Source: Parus major (lineage: Eukaryota; Chordata; Aves; Passeriformes; Paridae). Taken from it: DNA of 64,000 bases. The position numbers and the translations under genes were made by a program. Below the pieces are notes generated by a model. That model ran no database searches, was not told the origin of the DNA, and saw nothing but the letters and a program-made list of their open reading frames with translations. This document shows, piece after piece, positions 24,449 to 37,340 of the stretch. The stretch spans positions 3,931,787 through 3,995,786 of the forward strand of contig NC_031772.1 in assembly GCF_001522545.3 (NCBI RefSeq), in the 5' to 3' direction. Position 1 is the stretch's first letter. Each line of letters opens with the position of its first letter.

Positions 24449-27400
24449 TCAGTGCCATAACTGCATCTAATAAATAAAATACTTCTTTTAAATCCAAACT
24501 GCAGATACACTGCTATCCTGATGACTTGGATTTTCCATTTCCATGGTACAGGGGCAAGGTTTGGGCTGTAATTATTTGAGGCAGAAAGAAGAGCTGTTAG
24601 TTAGTTGGAGAGAAAATCAGTATCAGCTGTGAGCAATAGGACAATGCAAATATTTCTTCTACAGACAGAATCACTGAGTTTAAATTCAGAGAGGCTCATT
24701 AGAGATTACCCTCCCAAATATAAGATACCTGCAAGTTTCATGCAAATTCCCATCTGTTTCAGTAGTATTTTTGTATTAAACTTCAATTTATCACTGACAC
24801 AGAAATGCCATTTCACATACAAGATATACTCAGATATGCTTGGTGTTTAAAAAGTGAAATTAAAGATCTTACTCACGCTATTCTGTTTTTTTAGTAAATG
24901 ACTTATGCTGGATCTAAGATTTTACAGAGAAATGGAATGAAGTTGGACTCAGCTTCCAAAAAATATCTACTTTGTCAAAATCCAGAAAAACAGAAGAGGT
25001 GCTGCAAATGAGGGGGAATATTTCTCAAGGATGAAATGCCAAAATCCCCCTCACATCAAATTCTTACAGATAGTCAATCAACAAACAGATCCATAAGAAC
25101 TTGCAAGACACTTCTTCCTACTGCCTTTCCAACTTCCCTTTGAAATATGAGAATATGAATCACAATTTAATTGATATTATAAGCTTTACAGGAAAAGGGG
25201 AAAAAAAGCAGCCTCTGATGGCCCAAGACACCATAAATTGAGTACTCAGCTCTTACAGTTTCACTAGTCCCAAAGTTTCATTGTCTCCATCCTTAAAACA
25301 GCCTTAGAAAGAAGAATCCGTTCTAATTTTTATATTATACAAATGTAGAACAGTAACTACCCCCCATTTTCAACGTTTTAAATATCAATGCCTGTCTGAT
25401 CTTAAAGGGAAGCTCAACATTTATGTCTTGTCTTGGTGATAAAGTTCATGAATATATAATGAGAGTGGAACAACTCTGCTACTGATTAAATGTCAAAAAA
25501 GGTTTTATTGTCAAATATATTGTAAATACAGAAGATATACAACAAAGAGCATTAATTGCAGATGGCTGTGTACAGCTTAAAAAATGCACAGCATCGAGAC
25601 AGGAAATGCTGCTTTTCAGTTTCAGCTATCAATTTTAATTTACCTTCAGAATGTACCATCAAGTCAATGTGTACAGAGAGAATGAACCAAAAAATGGCCA
25701 AGCTCAACTGAACTAAATGCTCCACATTCCAGGGCAGATGTTAGTCTATATCCTAGGCAGACACAGCAGAATTCCCCAAAATTCTGGGTCTTTATTAGAA
25801 TTTGTCTAAACTTTTGTGAAGATTTAGGAGAGATGCAATGTGAAAAAACTGGTGAGGACAGAGAAAAGGCTGGAATAACCATCCTCAACTCAGGATGGGG
25901 TTTGACTGCCTGTTGCTGTAGGACACGCAGTGATTCACACAGATGTGTTGTTCATTTTCTCTGTTTTTTTTCTTTTAAAGACAAAAAGGGCAACAACTGC
26001 CTGTGTAAATTTAAAAAATAAAATATCCAGTGTCTGTAGCTGACTGCAGGTGAACAGAGGTCAGCAGAATCCTGCTGCCAGGACATGCCAGGAGAGCGAG
26101 TTGCTCACGTTTATAGGGGATCAGTGTCTGTACAATGGGAGGAATTCTCTGTCTCCATCCCATTCCAAACTCCAGCCCCAAGCACCGGCCTTGACCGAGG
26201 CACTGCCCTGGGCAGGGACCAGGAGGATCTGAATCACCTGGAGAGAGGCCAGGGGAGCACAGGGAGAAGTGACCAGGGGTGAGGAAATCCTCAGTGTGAG
26301 TCCTTCGGGAGAGCAGGCTGCTCCATGGAGGGAAGGGACAACAGGCAGGAGCTCACTAAATATCTTCACTTGATAAAGAACATGTTCAGTCATAAAAAGG
26401 AGTAAATTGTTCTCTGTAGCCACAGTGTACAGGACAAGATGCAGCAAGGAAAGACTTTTAACAAGGAAGACTTAGGGAGAACATTAGGAAAAATGGCCAT
26501 GATCAGAAATCTTATGAAATTTCTAAAATTAAGCTGGGCAACTGTCAGTCAGACATGAGGCTGGCAGAGATGGAGTACAGTAAGGAAACAAGTCTGAAAG
26601 TGCTGGTTTTGGTGATCCTGAACACCACAAGCTGCAGCAGAGAAACCAGACCCAGAGGCAGAGCCATCCTGCAGGGTGGAACTGTCCTGAACTTCTACCT
26701 GAGCCAGGTGTGAGCAATGTGAGCCAGCAGAGCCCACCCAGCACAGGAGCACCGTCCTGCACTGTGGAACCTCCCCCAAACACACAACTGGCCAATAAAT
26801 ACATATTAGTTAGCTACCAGGTAACATAATGTCAGTTGGGTTTCCAAAATAATAAAGCACTTGAAGCTTGTATTAAAAACCTACACATTTTTCCTTTAGA
26901 TTATGGACAAATTAGTAGCTTCAATTATACGGTGCCAACAACATTTTCTTCTCCATGACTAAATGGACCACATTTTAATACTCTTCAGTGATCTTATTAA
27001 TTTAAATTAACCTTCTATCAAATTAAGAATAAGAATTTCATTTGAGGAAAAGATGTCTCAGCCATGGAAATTAAAGCCTCTGGTGGATAAAGGTAAATTT
27101 ACTCTTGGTCTGAGACAACACTGCTGGTCTTTCCTCATTGTGACTATAATGATCTGATAAACTGCTGCTCTTGTATACAGTCAAGGGTGGAGTTTTTTTT
27201 AAAAGGAGCTAAAAACATAGACTACCCACCTGTATCTATTTTTAATTTGGTAATGACTGTACTTGCTAAAATTCTACCAAAATGTCACTCACAGCTTTGG
27301 ATTCCAGCTTTTTTTAAGCAGAATATGGAGCAGAAAGCATAACCTATTATGCAAAACTGTCAGATGCTTACTTTAAAATCACAGAAATAAATGCATAAAT

Positions 27401-27764
27401 CCTGATTTTCTCATGGATCAAAACTTCATTAAAGGAAAATAAAACTTGAATCTAAGTGCTGAAGAGAGCCAAGGTGTTCTATAAAAAGCAGTAGGGTTGT
27501 GATCTATGTGTGTCCTGCTTACCCACACAGCCCCTGCTCCACAACTAAGGGATGCCTTGTACTCCGTGGGTGCAAGGAGAGGCAGAATTACTGGAGACCA
27601 CGGTGACTTCTGTCTCATCAAATTCACAGATCAGCCAGACATTTCAACAGCACCAACTGTTGCAAGGAAAACTGCTACAGAATCTCAGCTGCAGAAATGT
27701 CAGCTCAGGGCACGCCGCACAAATCCACTGCTGAATCCTTAACTAAAAACGGTATTAAAATTTC

Positions 27765-27775
27765 GGGGGGGGGGG
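27765..27775. repeat. G11 homopolymer
   Basis: Eleven G residues in AT-rich surroundings. Runs like this are prone to length error in assembly. Confidence 0.85.
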
Positions 27776-29419
27776 ATTAATGCTACTCCTTTAAGTGAGA
27801 AAATATTCCAAATAATCACACCACAAACATTTCTTGCCTCAAACATAAATTAACTGTATGTTAGGGGGCTTTTTTTAAAAAACCTGATTAAAATTTTAAT
27901 TCATGAGACTCCTGCTGTTGGCAGCTGTATCGCTCCCAATGACATCCTTTGGGGGACTCTCAGCATGTGGCCCACATCAAAGGTAATATGCCAGTTTTCA
28001 TCCTAACTTATATGTGCCTTAACAAGAATGTTCCAGCCTTTACAATGTCATTAAAATACTGAAGTACTTTCTACTGTTAAAATATCATTAATGTGAGACT
28101 GAAGTGGACTCACTACTGTTAACAAAGGCAACCATCACTAAATATTTGCTTTTACTGGGGTTCTTTATAGGACTCCTCAAATCCTTACACCCTGTAATGG
28201 GAAATTAAACCAGCAGAGTTTGAACATGTTACTTTGTACAAAATGATCAGCAGATGAGATTCTCTGGAAACAAGAGTACATACAAGGACCTGGAGGGGGA
28301 AAAAAAAAATGTATCTGACATTTTATTTCCCTGTCCTTGCACTGTGGGAAGCCTGCAAATCCCTGAGCACCCCTGGCACCCCACCCTGCCAGAGCTCTGC
28401 TGGTCACCACTCGATGCTGCCTGTTCCTGGGTCTGCTTTTGCTTTTTCCAAGGATGTTTCAACATAAAATTCAAGATGCACCTCACAGGGGTAGACCTGG
28501 ATCACCTTTTTCCTTTCCTCACCTTTCTGACCCCAGGCAGAGGCTCTTCCCCACCTTGTAGGAACAACCCCCTCCACACCGTGTCCTTCAGCAGCCACAG
28601 GAGCCTGCTAAAACATCTGAACTGCAGTGGTTTTCCTTTGAAAGTGTGGGGCATCCAATCTGCCTCGCTCTTCATAAAATTTTATACAGAAAGTCCTAAA
28701 TTTGGTGCGTTTCTGATCAGTATCACTCCCCACAGAGCTGTGGAGCCCCTGTGCCCTGCAGATGAACATGAGACCTTGTCTTAATGGGGACACTTTAGAG
28801 CCACCTGCTTTCCTTCAGCACACTGGTAGGGGCCACAGATTTCAGCTACTACCAACAAAAATGAGAATTATAACCAAGGAAAAAATGCAGCCTTGGCTCT
28901 AGAGAGGCCAAAATGATTTATGACATCAAGACCTAGTAAAGAGAGTAATACTCTGAAGGGACTGTGTGAGCTCAGCCCTCACTCACATCTTCTGTGCCCA
29001 CTCCTAATTACTTCATTTATGACTGGAAAAGTGTTTTAACAGACAAAATTAATTATTTTGAATAATCCTTCTGAAATATGATATGCATTTTAATTGTATG
29101 CAACCCATCATTAATTAAAGTTCTCTACCTTTTGGTGCATTCATTCAAAGATGGTATCAGTGACAAAGCAACAACTCCAAGATTGTTTACTAAATTAAAA
29201 ATACAGCTGAAGGGGTTAATATACTCTTGTGATACACTTAAAGTAATGCTAAAATGTTTTCATTCGAGTTTTTACTAGACATTATTCTTCCACTCTTTAA
29301 AATCAATCTCTTTGTTCCAGGAACACATTTCCTGTCAATAAAATGAAAAATGATATAGATTTAGGAGGATAGTGGTCTCAGCGTAGCATCTCTCATATTA
29401 TTATTCCAGTATCATCTGT

Positions 29420-29870
29420 TACAAAGTAAGACCAATTCCCACATCTAATTACAAACAGGATTTCAGAGTCGTTAAACAAAATACATTTCCATTAGTGCTG
29501 CTGTAAGAAGATAGGGGAAAAAATGAAGATTAGTTCATGCTGCACCTCTGTTTTTCAAGCTTTGAAGATTTAGACCTCTGCACTCTGAGACTATAAATTT
29601 GTAAAGGATCTGAAAGGTGACAGACATGTGAAAGCTCTCAATTCTCCTCCGTTTAGCCATACCATTTACATTTTTTCATTAGTTTATCTTTTGCTGCACT
29701 TAGTTCTGATGGCAGATATGGCAAGAATCTGGAGAGGTTGTTTATGATCACGCCGTGGGCACCCAGGGGTATTTGATTTGGCGTTAGGCAGGGCTTTTTA
29801 ACAGATATGAATCTTGATTTTCTATATTAAATTTGTTCCAGTGAAAGTTAGAAATCATTGGAAGGAATTC
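29420..29870. promoter_or_regulatory. Candidate conserved non-coding element
   Basis: Repeat-free block containing TGACAGACATGTGA (TGACAG is a MEIS/TGIF-type core), TCTAATTACAAACAGG and a TTTGGCGTTAGGCAGGG segment resembling a degenerate NFI full site. It retains CpGs in otherwise CpG-poor intron. Called by appearance only. Confidence 0.25.
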
Positions 29871-29881
29871 TGTCTTTATTC

Positions 29882-29900
29882 AAAAAAAAAAAAAAAAAAA
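29882..29900. repeat. A19 homopolymer
   Basis: Nineteen consecutive A residues in the A-B intron. No retrotransposed sequence recognised upstream. Confidence 0.9.
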
Positions 29901-31849
29901 CTTTATTCTGAGGAAAAAAAGGAACAACAGTTCTTTGACTTCAAGTAAGATAACAACCAAAATATACCAAGGAAACAGATTGTGTGAGATCTTTAACTGC
30001 TGAAATATAAACTTACTAGTATATACATTCTCCATTTATAAACCCTTAGCAGTATCTAATATCTAATTGTCATGAATCCATTAAAAATACACCCTTGGGA
30101 ATTACCCACTCAAAAAGCATTTACACAAACCCAGAGCTTCATGAGTTAACAACAACTTTTCTAAAAAGAAGCCAGTATAAGATAAAACCTAAATTTGCTT
30201 GATCTTCAAACCAGTTTACATTAGCTCAGGATGTTATATAAACACAGTTAATTTCATCATGTGTAAGATAAGCATCAAAAACCTGAAAGAGAATTCCTCT
30301 CACAGAAAAAGATGCCTCAGTTACAGAGAAGAGGACAGAGAATTTAATTTTCAAAACTCTTCTGGAGTTACATTTCCTTTATTAGTTTTAAAACTAAAGC
30401 CAGAGCTATTTCACATTTCTCAGAGTTGAGTGTCAGTCAATCCAAATGTGTAAATATTAGCTGATGTGTCAACAATTATGTCTGAATCATTACCTACATT
30501 TACTATATTTATGTTTAAATTTAAATGAATCCTTTAAAAAATACCGTTAAATTATTCACATGCTTTCAATAGGTAACTGCTTAAGAATGTATCTAAACTG
30601 GAACCTTGAATAAGTTCACAGGTAAAAAAATTCAATTTTGCACTCTACTGAAACTCAGGTTCACTAAAGCCTCCTAAAATTCCTGGTACTAAACCCTGCC
30701 CAGTGCTGGGGTAACGCAGCACAAAATATCCACTGACACTCACTCTCCAAAAAAACACAATTTGCTGAAGAAATCGGTATCTGCATTGTATTTCCAAGCT
30801 TCCCACATGGAGATTGTATTCTTGGGATAACTGAGAGGGCAGTACCCCACTAGGAAGGAAGAGGAGAGAAAACAGCACAGTGCAAACTGTGACCCAAACA
30901 AACAGCATTAAGGCATGAGGAGTTGGATCTTAAAAATGAAACAGCACAACCACCTTTTCCTGCAGGATTATCAGTGCCAGGGAGGCGTCACTTTTATCAT
31001 CCACAGGGAATTCTCTGCTCCTGTCACTCCCCAGTCACGGCTGTTTTCTGACAAGCAGCAGTGGGGAAAGCTTCCTAAAGCCCCCACGTTATGAGAATGT
31101 TTGAGTTCCTTCACTCCACTTTCACTGAAAAAGCTTAAATAAACTTCACCATCACTTCCACGTGGGTTCAAAGAAGTTCCACGGAAGCACAACTCCAAGG
31201 CTAAGGATGGAAGCACATCCTGAAATGCACCAATCCACTCCCTGAATCTCCTTTGGGTGTGGGTGAAACCCCCCTGGGCAGATCCTGTCCCACAGGGGCC
31301 AAACATCCCCTCTCTGCCTCCTCACCTTCCCTCCCTCACCCTCAGCAGCACCAGCACAGGAACTGCCTGCAAAAATAGCACAGAGGTCTCAATTTTTAGG
31401 ATAAAATGTTTTAACGTGTCTGCTCGAGCTGGAGTCTAGTTTGTTTTTTGGATGAGACAGCACAAAACCTAAAACATGTTAAATTCTCTCTTGCTTCAAG
31501 ACTGCACTGATCCCTCCTGGTCAAAGGACAATTTAAGAAAATTCGTAACTATTTCAAAAAATTCTTAACTCTCTGCTCAAGTAACACAAAAATACTTTCC
31601 TTAACAACAGGCAAAACGACTTAATGAAATCTACATGGTACTCAAGGATTAAAAAAACCTGTTCTCTGGTCCTGTCATTTTTACATTCTTACAATAAAAT
31701 AACAGCCTTGGCATCCTGCTTTTTAGAAGAAAAGACCTACCTCTTTTGACTTTTCAAGCACTTGAAAATTTTAAAAGAGAAAAACTAAAAAATGCTGACC
31801 GTGTAATAGCTGGGTATTCATGGTGGGTGGAGAACATGAAAGGTTACAA

Positions 31850-32160
31850 TATGGATCTGTGCCTACGCGTTTCTTTTCAACTTGAGCAGCATCCTCCTGC
31901 TTCTGCTAACTCGGCAATCATACAGCTGACAGATTTCTGGGTTTTCTAAATAATGCATGGGATTTTCTTTTAACATGTCAGTGCAAAAGTATCAATTCTG
32001 CCCCTGTGTCGTTTGTGATGCTGATTTTCCTTGACAGCATTCCATTAAACCAATGAGTTTTTTCCCTCCTGATGGTTCCTTAAATATTCCTCTGAGTGAT
32101 GTATTTGTGGTTTTTTAAACAGATTGTGAAGGATGTTTGCATTTGTGAGAAAACTGCATG
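31850..32160. promoter_or_regulatory. Candidate conserved non-coding element
   Basis: Repeat-free stretch including CAGCTGACAGATTTCTGGG, TAATGCATGGGATTTTCTTT and GTGTCGTTTGTGATGCTGAT. An E-box overlapping a TGACAG core and a TAATGCAT word are visible. Conservation has not been tested. Confidence 0.22.
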
Positions 32161-32198
32161 GCAGGTACTGAAGGGAAAGAAGGATAAAAAGATAACAC

Positions 32199-32213
32199 TT
32201 TTTTTTTTTTTTT
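32199..32213. repeat. T15 homopolymer
   Basis: Fifteen consecutive T residues in the A-B intron. Confidence 0.9.
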
Positions 32214-34957
32214 CTATGAGAGAGCTTTTTCTCTGATCCTCATATGCCAAAAGCTCGGGTGTTTTTCCTTTCTTTTCTGCCTAACTTAGCTCCTTGTCTG
32301 GAAATTAAGCAACAAGACTCTACATACAGAATAACATTTTGACTTCCTAAGGAAATACCACTGAAACACTTAGTTCTGTTTGATATCTCTCCTGGGAAAG
32401 CAAAACACATTTCTTAAATCATGCATGCTAACTCCAAAAGCCACCAGAAGGAAATACCTGCTCTATTCTTTGCTCTGAGGCTCTGCACACACGGCTCCTG
32501 TCACGACTGCCATGCACTGATCCTTCCTTGCTCAGGCAGCTTGAGGAACATCCAGGGAACATCACCCAGCCCCTGTCTGACAATCTATCCTATCTCCCAC
32601 TTGTACAAATTACCTGCTGCCATGTCCTTAAAAAGAAAAGCCCGGATTTCAAGTAAATTCCAAACCCCCCAAAGCAACGAGATGCTAATTTCCAGAACAC
32701 GCCTCGCCTGCTTTTAGCGCTGCACGACGATGAAGGAGCTCATCTTCATCAACACCTCTGTGCAACCAGAAAGCTTTTGTTCTGTTTGTCTTCTACTGAA
32801 CACCAAATCTGGCTACGTGGCTGGGATGTGAGTGAGCAGGAGTCAGCTCCAGCCACTCACTCCAGCCCTTCCTCACTTCCCAAGTGGAGCAGGAAAGGCC
32901 ACAATCACTCCTGGCAAACCTCAGGTGCCACCAGCCAAGTGTCCTCTCCAAGGACTCACCTGGAGGAGCCAAAAAAGGAGGAACAGGATCTCAAAAGACT
33001 TTTGGCCATTGGGAATTTGAGATTCCAGAGGGATGGATTTCTCCCATAGCCAGACACGAGCTAGCTCTCCAAATTCAACCTCCCTGCCAGCAGAGGATGG
33101 AGAGGGACACTGAGCCCCAGGGGACAGCCAGCCCAGGTCGGCTGGACTGAGGGGCCAGAGAGCCTCCAGAGCCAGATTGAAAGGGAGATTTTTCAACTGC
33201 CAGAGAAGTTTTGCTTTAACACTTCATATGATGAGTAGGAAGGTGCAAAAAAATCTCTTTCTCTTCTGCAGAGAGAGTGGAAGGAGGACATCAATGTTCA
33301 AATGTATAACAGCGTTCTTCACAGCACTGTGAACTAAAGCATTGCTTCAATTAAAAAAATATCTGCAAATTGAACTTTTGGGGGGAATTTTTCCCCCTAT
33401 ATTTTCAGTATTAACTCTTGTAGCATTTGTTTTTAGTAAGTTATTTAGAATATTCCAGCACCAAACTCCACCACTACTGAGATCACTGTAACATCATGAA
33501 AAGGAGGTAGGTAGGACATGATGGCAAAAGCACACCAGCTGGATTAGAAGCAGGAAAAGAAGTGGCACATTTATCCCCCACTTCCTTAGACACATTTTTA
33601 AGATTCAATTCCACATCTGCAATTTGCTAGAGAACAATATAATATCTGAGGAATTAGTCACTGATCGTGTTAAATTGAGTTAGAATTCAGATTTTAAACA
33701 GACAGGACAAATTCTGGCTTCAGACAGTGAATTCTTAAAAGTTTCCATCATCATAATGATACACAGAGGAAGAAACTGTAGAAATGACAGGCTAGGCATC
33801 AATAAGAAGCAAACCCAAAATTATTTCATACCTCAACAGATACAGATGGGGATTGAGATGAATATGCCAAGACATCCTCAACACTTTTTTTTATTATACT
33901 AATGGCTTGTATATAATGACACACTTGCAAAAAAATCTGGCAATAAAGCTTCAGGACTTCATACTGCTCAATTACATCTTTAATTTAAAATAAACAACAG
34001 CAAAAATCGAGTACTCCACTCATCTATCAGACTGTGGGATGAGCAGGAAGGCACATATTCAAAAGTGAAATATTTAGTGGCATTGTAGGAAGTCAATGTG
34101 TACTGCTGAGGTAAAAACCCAACTTAATTGTTTTAAGTAAGATTGCAACCCTTTGAGTCTTTGTTACTGTAAAAAAAGAAAAAAAAAGAATCAAAGGAAG
34201 CAAAAGGTCCTTAGCTCTGTACAACCATATTTCTGATTTGACAGCTACAATTATAATCATTCAGACATCTATTTCCCACAAACTCTCCACAGCCATAACC
34301 TTTAGTGATTAATTATAAAGTTCCAGGAGCAATAGTACACAGACTAATTTCCTAAAACAATAAAACACAGAATTTCTCATTTGGAGCTAAATGAAACACG
34401 AACAGGTTGTTATTCATGCTGAAATCTAGATGCAGAGTCATGTTGCAGCCATTACAGAAGCTATTAAACACAACCTCAAATCAAAGAAACTGTAGGTCTC
34501 TCTCCTAAAATAAAATGTTTTTCTCACTTATGAGGTTTCTGACTCCTTTGCTCTGTTCCTTTCCACCTCTTCTTTGTAAAAAAAAAGATTCAAAATTTAA
34601 TTTTCTTCCTCATTTCACATCCCCATTTTATTTTTAATTGTCATTTAAACTGTAAGTCTAGAGCAAAGCAAGGAGTTGGTGAAGGTTTCATGCACATGGA
34701 ATTATCCTGGTGTTCCATTCACAGCAGATCAAAGTTACAACACATGTATTAACTTCTAAACAAAATTCCCACTCTCTTCATGCCACACCAGGTTTTCTGT
34801 AGTGAGTGTTTAGTAATTTTTTGGTTATTTTATATGGTGAAAGGTACAGCCAACTTTTAGACTCCTTCCATGGAGATTTTCCTTTTTGACATATCCTGCT
34901 CAATGGAAACCTTTGTCGTGTGACCCACCAATAAAGGAGGAATCCACATGTTACAAA

Positions 34958-34992
34958 ATTATTATTATTATTATTAAATTATTATTATTATT
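34958..34992. repeat. (ATT)n microsatellite
   Basis: ATT triplets repeat about eleven times with a single interruption (AAATT) in the middle. Confidence 0.9.
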
Positions 34993-35990
34993 CCAATGCT
35001 CACATTGCACACATTGAAAAGAGGGGGAATTGTGATTCTTTAGCAGGATTAGGGTTGGTTCTTCCTGATATTGCTCCATCTGCAAACAACACTGGCACCA
35101 GAGCCAGAATTTGCTCTTGGCAATTTCACTGCATCAGGCAATGAAAAGGGGAAAGAATTGAGAAAAGACATGTATGGAAATGCCACCACACTCTTATTCT
35201 TGGATCCCACTGGAACTAAAGTCAGTGGGAATTTTTCCAAATATTTAAATTGGTATGGAGTTGGTTGTAAAACTCATTGAATTGCTAAACCACAGAGAAC
35301 TCCCCTGTGAAGTGCCCACCCTTGATGCACTGTCCAAGGGCTGGTGTGACAGACCCCTAAAAAACTTCTTGTTCCGTCAGGTACCTAAAATAATCATATT
35401 AATGTAGATTCTCCCAATATGAGGTATATGAATTTTGCCCTACACAAACAACACAGAAAACCATGAGCATTCAAATTAAACTTTTATACAGTGGCTTTTA
35501 AAACCCCCATAATCAGCCCTACATCTTTTCTGTACGAAACTTCCTTACTCTTCTGTAGCAATTCTATCTTCAGTCCTTTTTCTCAGCATTCATTGAGCTT
35601 ACAGAATTCATTCTGAACTATCTAAAACTATTTCAGTTACAACCACTGAATAGGCTTTTCCAGTGCTTTTCTTTCTGAATTCAATGTGCACTAATTGATT
35701 AGGGTCTGAGAGGTGAATAAGAAATACATATCCTACAGAACAGGAAGCTGGGGAAAGGTTTAATGCATGAGTTAGAAGCCAGATTTCTTCAAATACAGAT
35801 GAGTACACAAAATTAGCAAAAGGCAATACCACTTTTGGAAAGACTGCTTTGTGCATAATTTGTAATGAATTCAAAGTTATTCCTTTAGAAAATGAGTCTA
35901 AGACCTCCCAGCTGCTGCTTTATTGGTCTAATAAATTACCATTTTGATGGTAGGATGCAAATGCAGCACACAGCAGCCAGGCTTTGCCTT

Positions 35991-36034
35991 GGGAGCCGCG
36001 GGAATGCCGATGGGAGAGCGGGATGCCGCGGGGA
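35991..36034. other. Small CpG/GC-rich patch with internal duplication
   Basis: GGGAGCCGCGGGAATGCCGA is followed by TGGGAGAGCGGGATGCCGCG. The two halves are similar, with inverted order of the GCCGCGGG and GATGCCG words. It lies about 1 kb downstream of exon A in transcript sense. Too small to be a CpG island. Confidence 0.5.
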
Positions 36035-36892
36035 TCACACCGTGCCTCTCCTCTTGAATTGGTAATAGAAACAAACAAAATATGTTCCCCAAGTGGCAAA
36101 AGTGTAGGATGCAGTAAAAAGTGAGGGCAAGGGAAACTGCCCTTTATGGAACAGGTATCAGAGACAAAATGGATCTGCCTGGCTCCAGGTTCTCTACACT
36201 GTCCAAGTAAAAATCTCTTCTATTCACCTGGAAGAACATCAGAATAAACAAAGACTTCCTCTCCAAAGGATTCATTTTGACTTCACCTTTGAACCCTATT
36301 CCTGGGGAGTTGGGACTTGAGGAGCTTAGTTCAAATTTATATTCATATTTATATAGCACATGAACGTGTTCTGTGCCAGGGCCTCCTGTCTGAGGTGACT
36401 CCAGCCACAGCCAAGGATTATCACAACTCCCCTTCACAGCTGTGCTTTGCAAATATCCATCCAAAGAAAGAACAAAATGCAGAAAAGCCATAACTTGGAG
36501 ATGGAGCATTCCCTGCCTTACCTTTCTCCAGTGACCTCTGGAGCTCAGGAGTTCCAACAACCTGACCTTCTGGAAACTTTCCATCATTTATTGGAGAACC
36601 CCAGACAGTGTTAGTGCCAACGGATAAATCTTGGGTTACTCCAGATGGATTTAGGGGGCACTTTAAAAGTCTGTATCCAAATCCAACCCTAATGAAGATG
36701 GTCCTCATCAGTATTTTTCAAACAATTAGTGAAGGGAGCTGTTAGGAGGAAAACTGGAGGAATATGGAGGAGTGAGAGCACTAATTTTGATTTAGCACTG
36801 GTAGAGCAAAGCTTTCAAAATACAAGAGCCCAAGAATTTGAGAGTCAGGTGTTGAGAGCTCCAGGGCAGCTCAGGGGCACAGCATCCCTTAC

Positions 36893-37024
36893 CTGCATTA
36901 GAGTTGAGCTCTTCATTTTCTGACTCAGTTCCATTTTGACTCCCACTTCCATGAAGGCTGTTCATGGCCATAAGTTTCATTTTCTGTAGCTTCATAGCCT
37001 CTGCCATGGCAGCTGCTGTCAGAC
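36893..37024 (-). CDS. DACH2: DACH2 internal exon A (linker segment, starts LTAAAMAEAMKL)
   Basis: This is an internal coding exon of 132 bp that enters and leaves in phase 1. The acceptor (plus 37025-37026) follows a pyrimidine-rich run reading tatttctctttctccag. The donor is G|GTAAGG at 36891-36892. Translation gives a split Gly, then LTAAAMAEAMKLQKMKLMAM, then a Ser/Asn/Glu-rich stretch ending ELNSNA and a split Gly. The AAAMAEAMKLQKMKLMAMN block, followed by a GSQNGTESE-like segment, is characteristic of vertebrate dachshund proteins just after the Ski/Sno/Dac DNA-binding domain. Dachshund proteins are nuclear transcriptional cofactors working in the Pax-Six-Eya-Dach network. There is no start codon because the exon is internal, and the preceding exon is not in the window. 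Family assignment is secure. DACH2 rather than DACH1 rests mainly on exon C and on recollection of the family. Confidence 0.93.
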
Positions 37025-37307
37025 CTGGAGAAAGAGAAATAAATAATATGCAGTGTCACTGCAAGTTTGATCAGAACATTCCTTTTCAGTAAAAAAAGTC
37101 ATATAAATTAAATTCCCATTCTTAGTCCAGTTAAGTAATGCTATTCCTGAACACCACCTTTGTTTTAAAGTCAAGTTACTTCAATCCACCATTCTAAGAA
37201 TAAAAAAAAAAATCTTTCATGTTTATTTTTCTTTTTAACATGTGCAGCACAAAGAAATATTTATTTAATGGTATCCCTTTTGATTATACTTTTAAATATA
37301 ATTTCCT

Positions 37308-37340
37308 GTCACTTTGATCACCTTGTCACTTTGATCACTT
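37308..37340. repeat. Short tandem duplication (16-17 bp x 2)
   Basis: TGTCACTTTGATCACCT is followed directly by TGTCACTTTGATCACTT. Confidence 0.8.

Larger units (their letters stand above)
12190..36892 (-). other. DACH2: DACH2 intron between exons A and B (24.7 kb)
   Basis: This is a complete intron apart from one assembly gap. It runs from GTAAGG at 36892 to the acceptor AG at 12190-12191 and joins codon G|GT. It holds an AT microsatellite at 15.3 kb, a 440-N gap at 22.4 kb, CR1 remnants near 23.3 and 24.0 kb, a split duplication at 23.6 and 24.4 kb, homopolymers and an (ATT)n tract at 35.0 kb. Two stretches (29.4-29.9 and 31.8-32.2 kb) resemble conserved non-coding DNA. No additional exon with dachshund similarity is found. 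Unlisted stretches show no feature I can support. Confidence 0.9.

Noticed and set aside
8524..37024. Assignment to DACH1 instead of DACH2
   Set aside because: The exon C residues NQMNHLNTIANM and SPLSRAGASVIK fit DACH2 better. DACH1 is kept as a less likely alternative because no alignment could be run.
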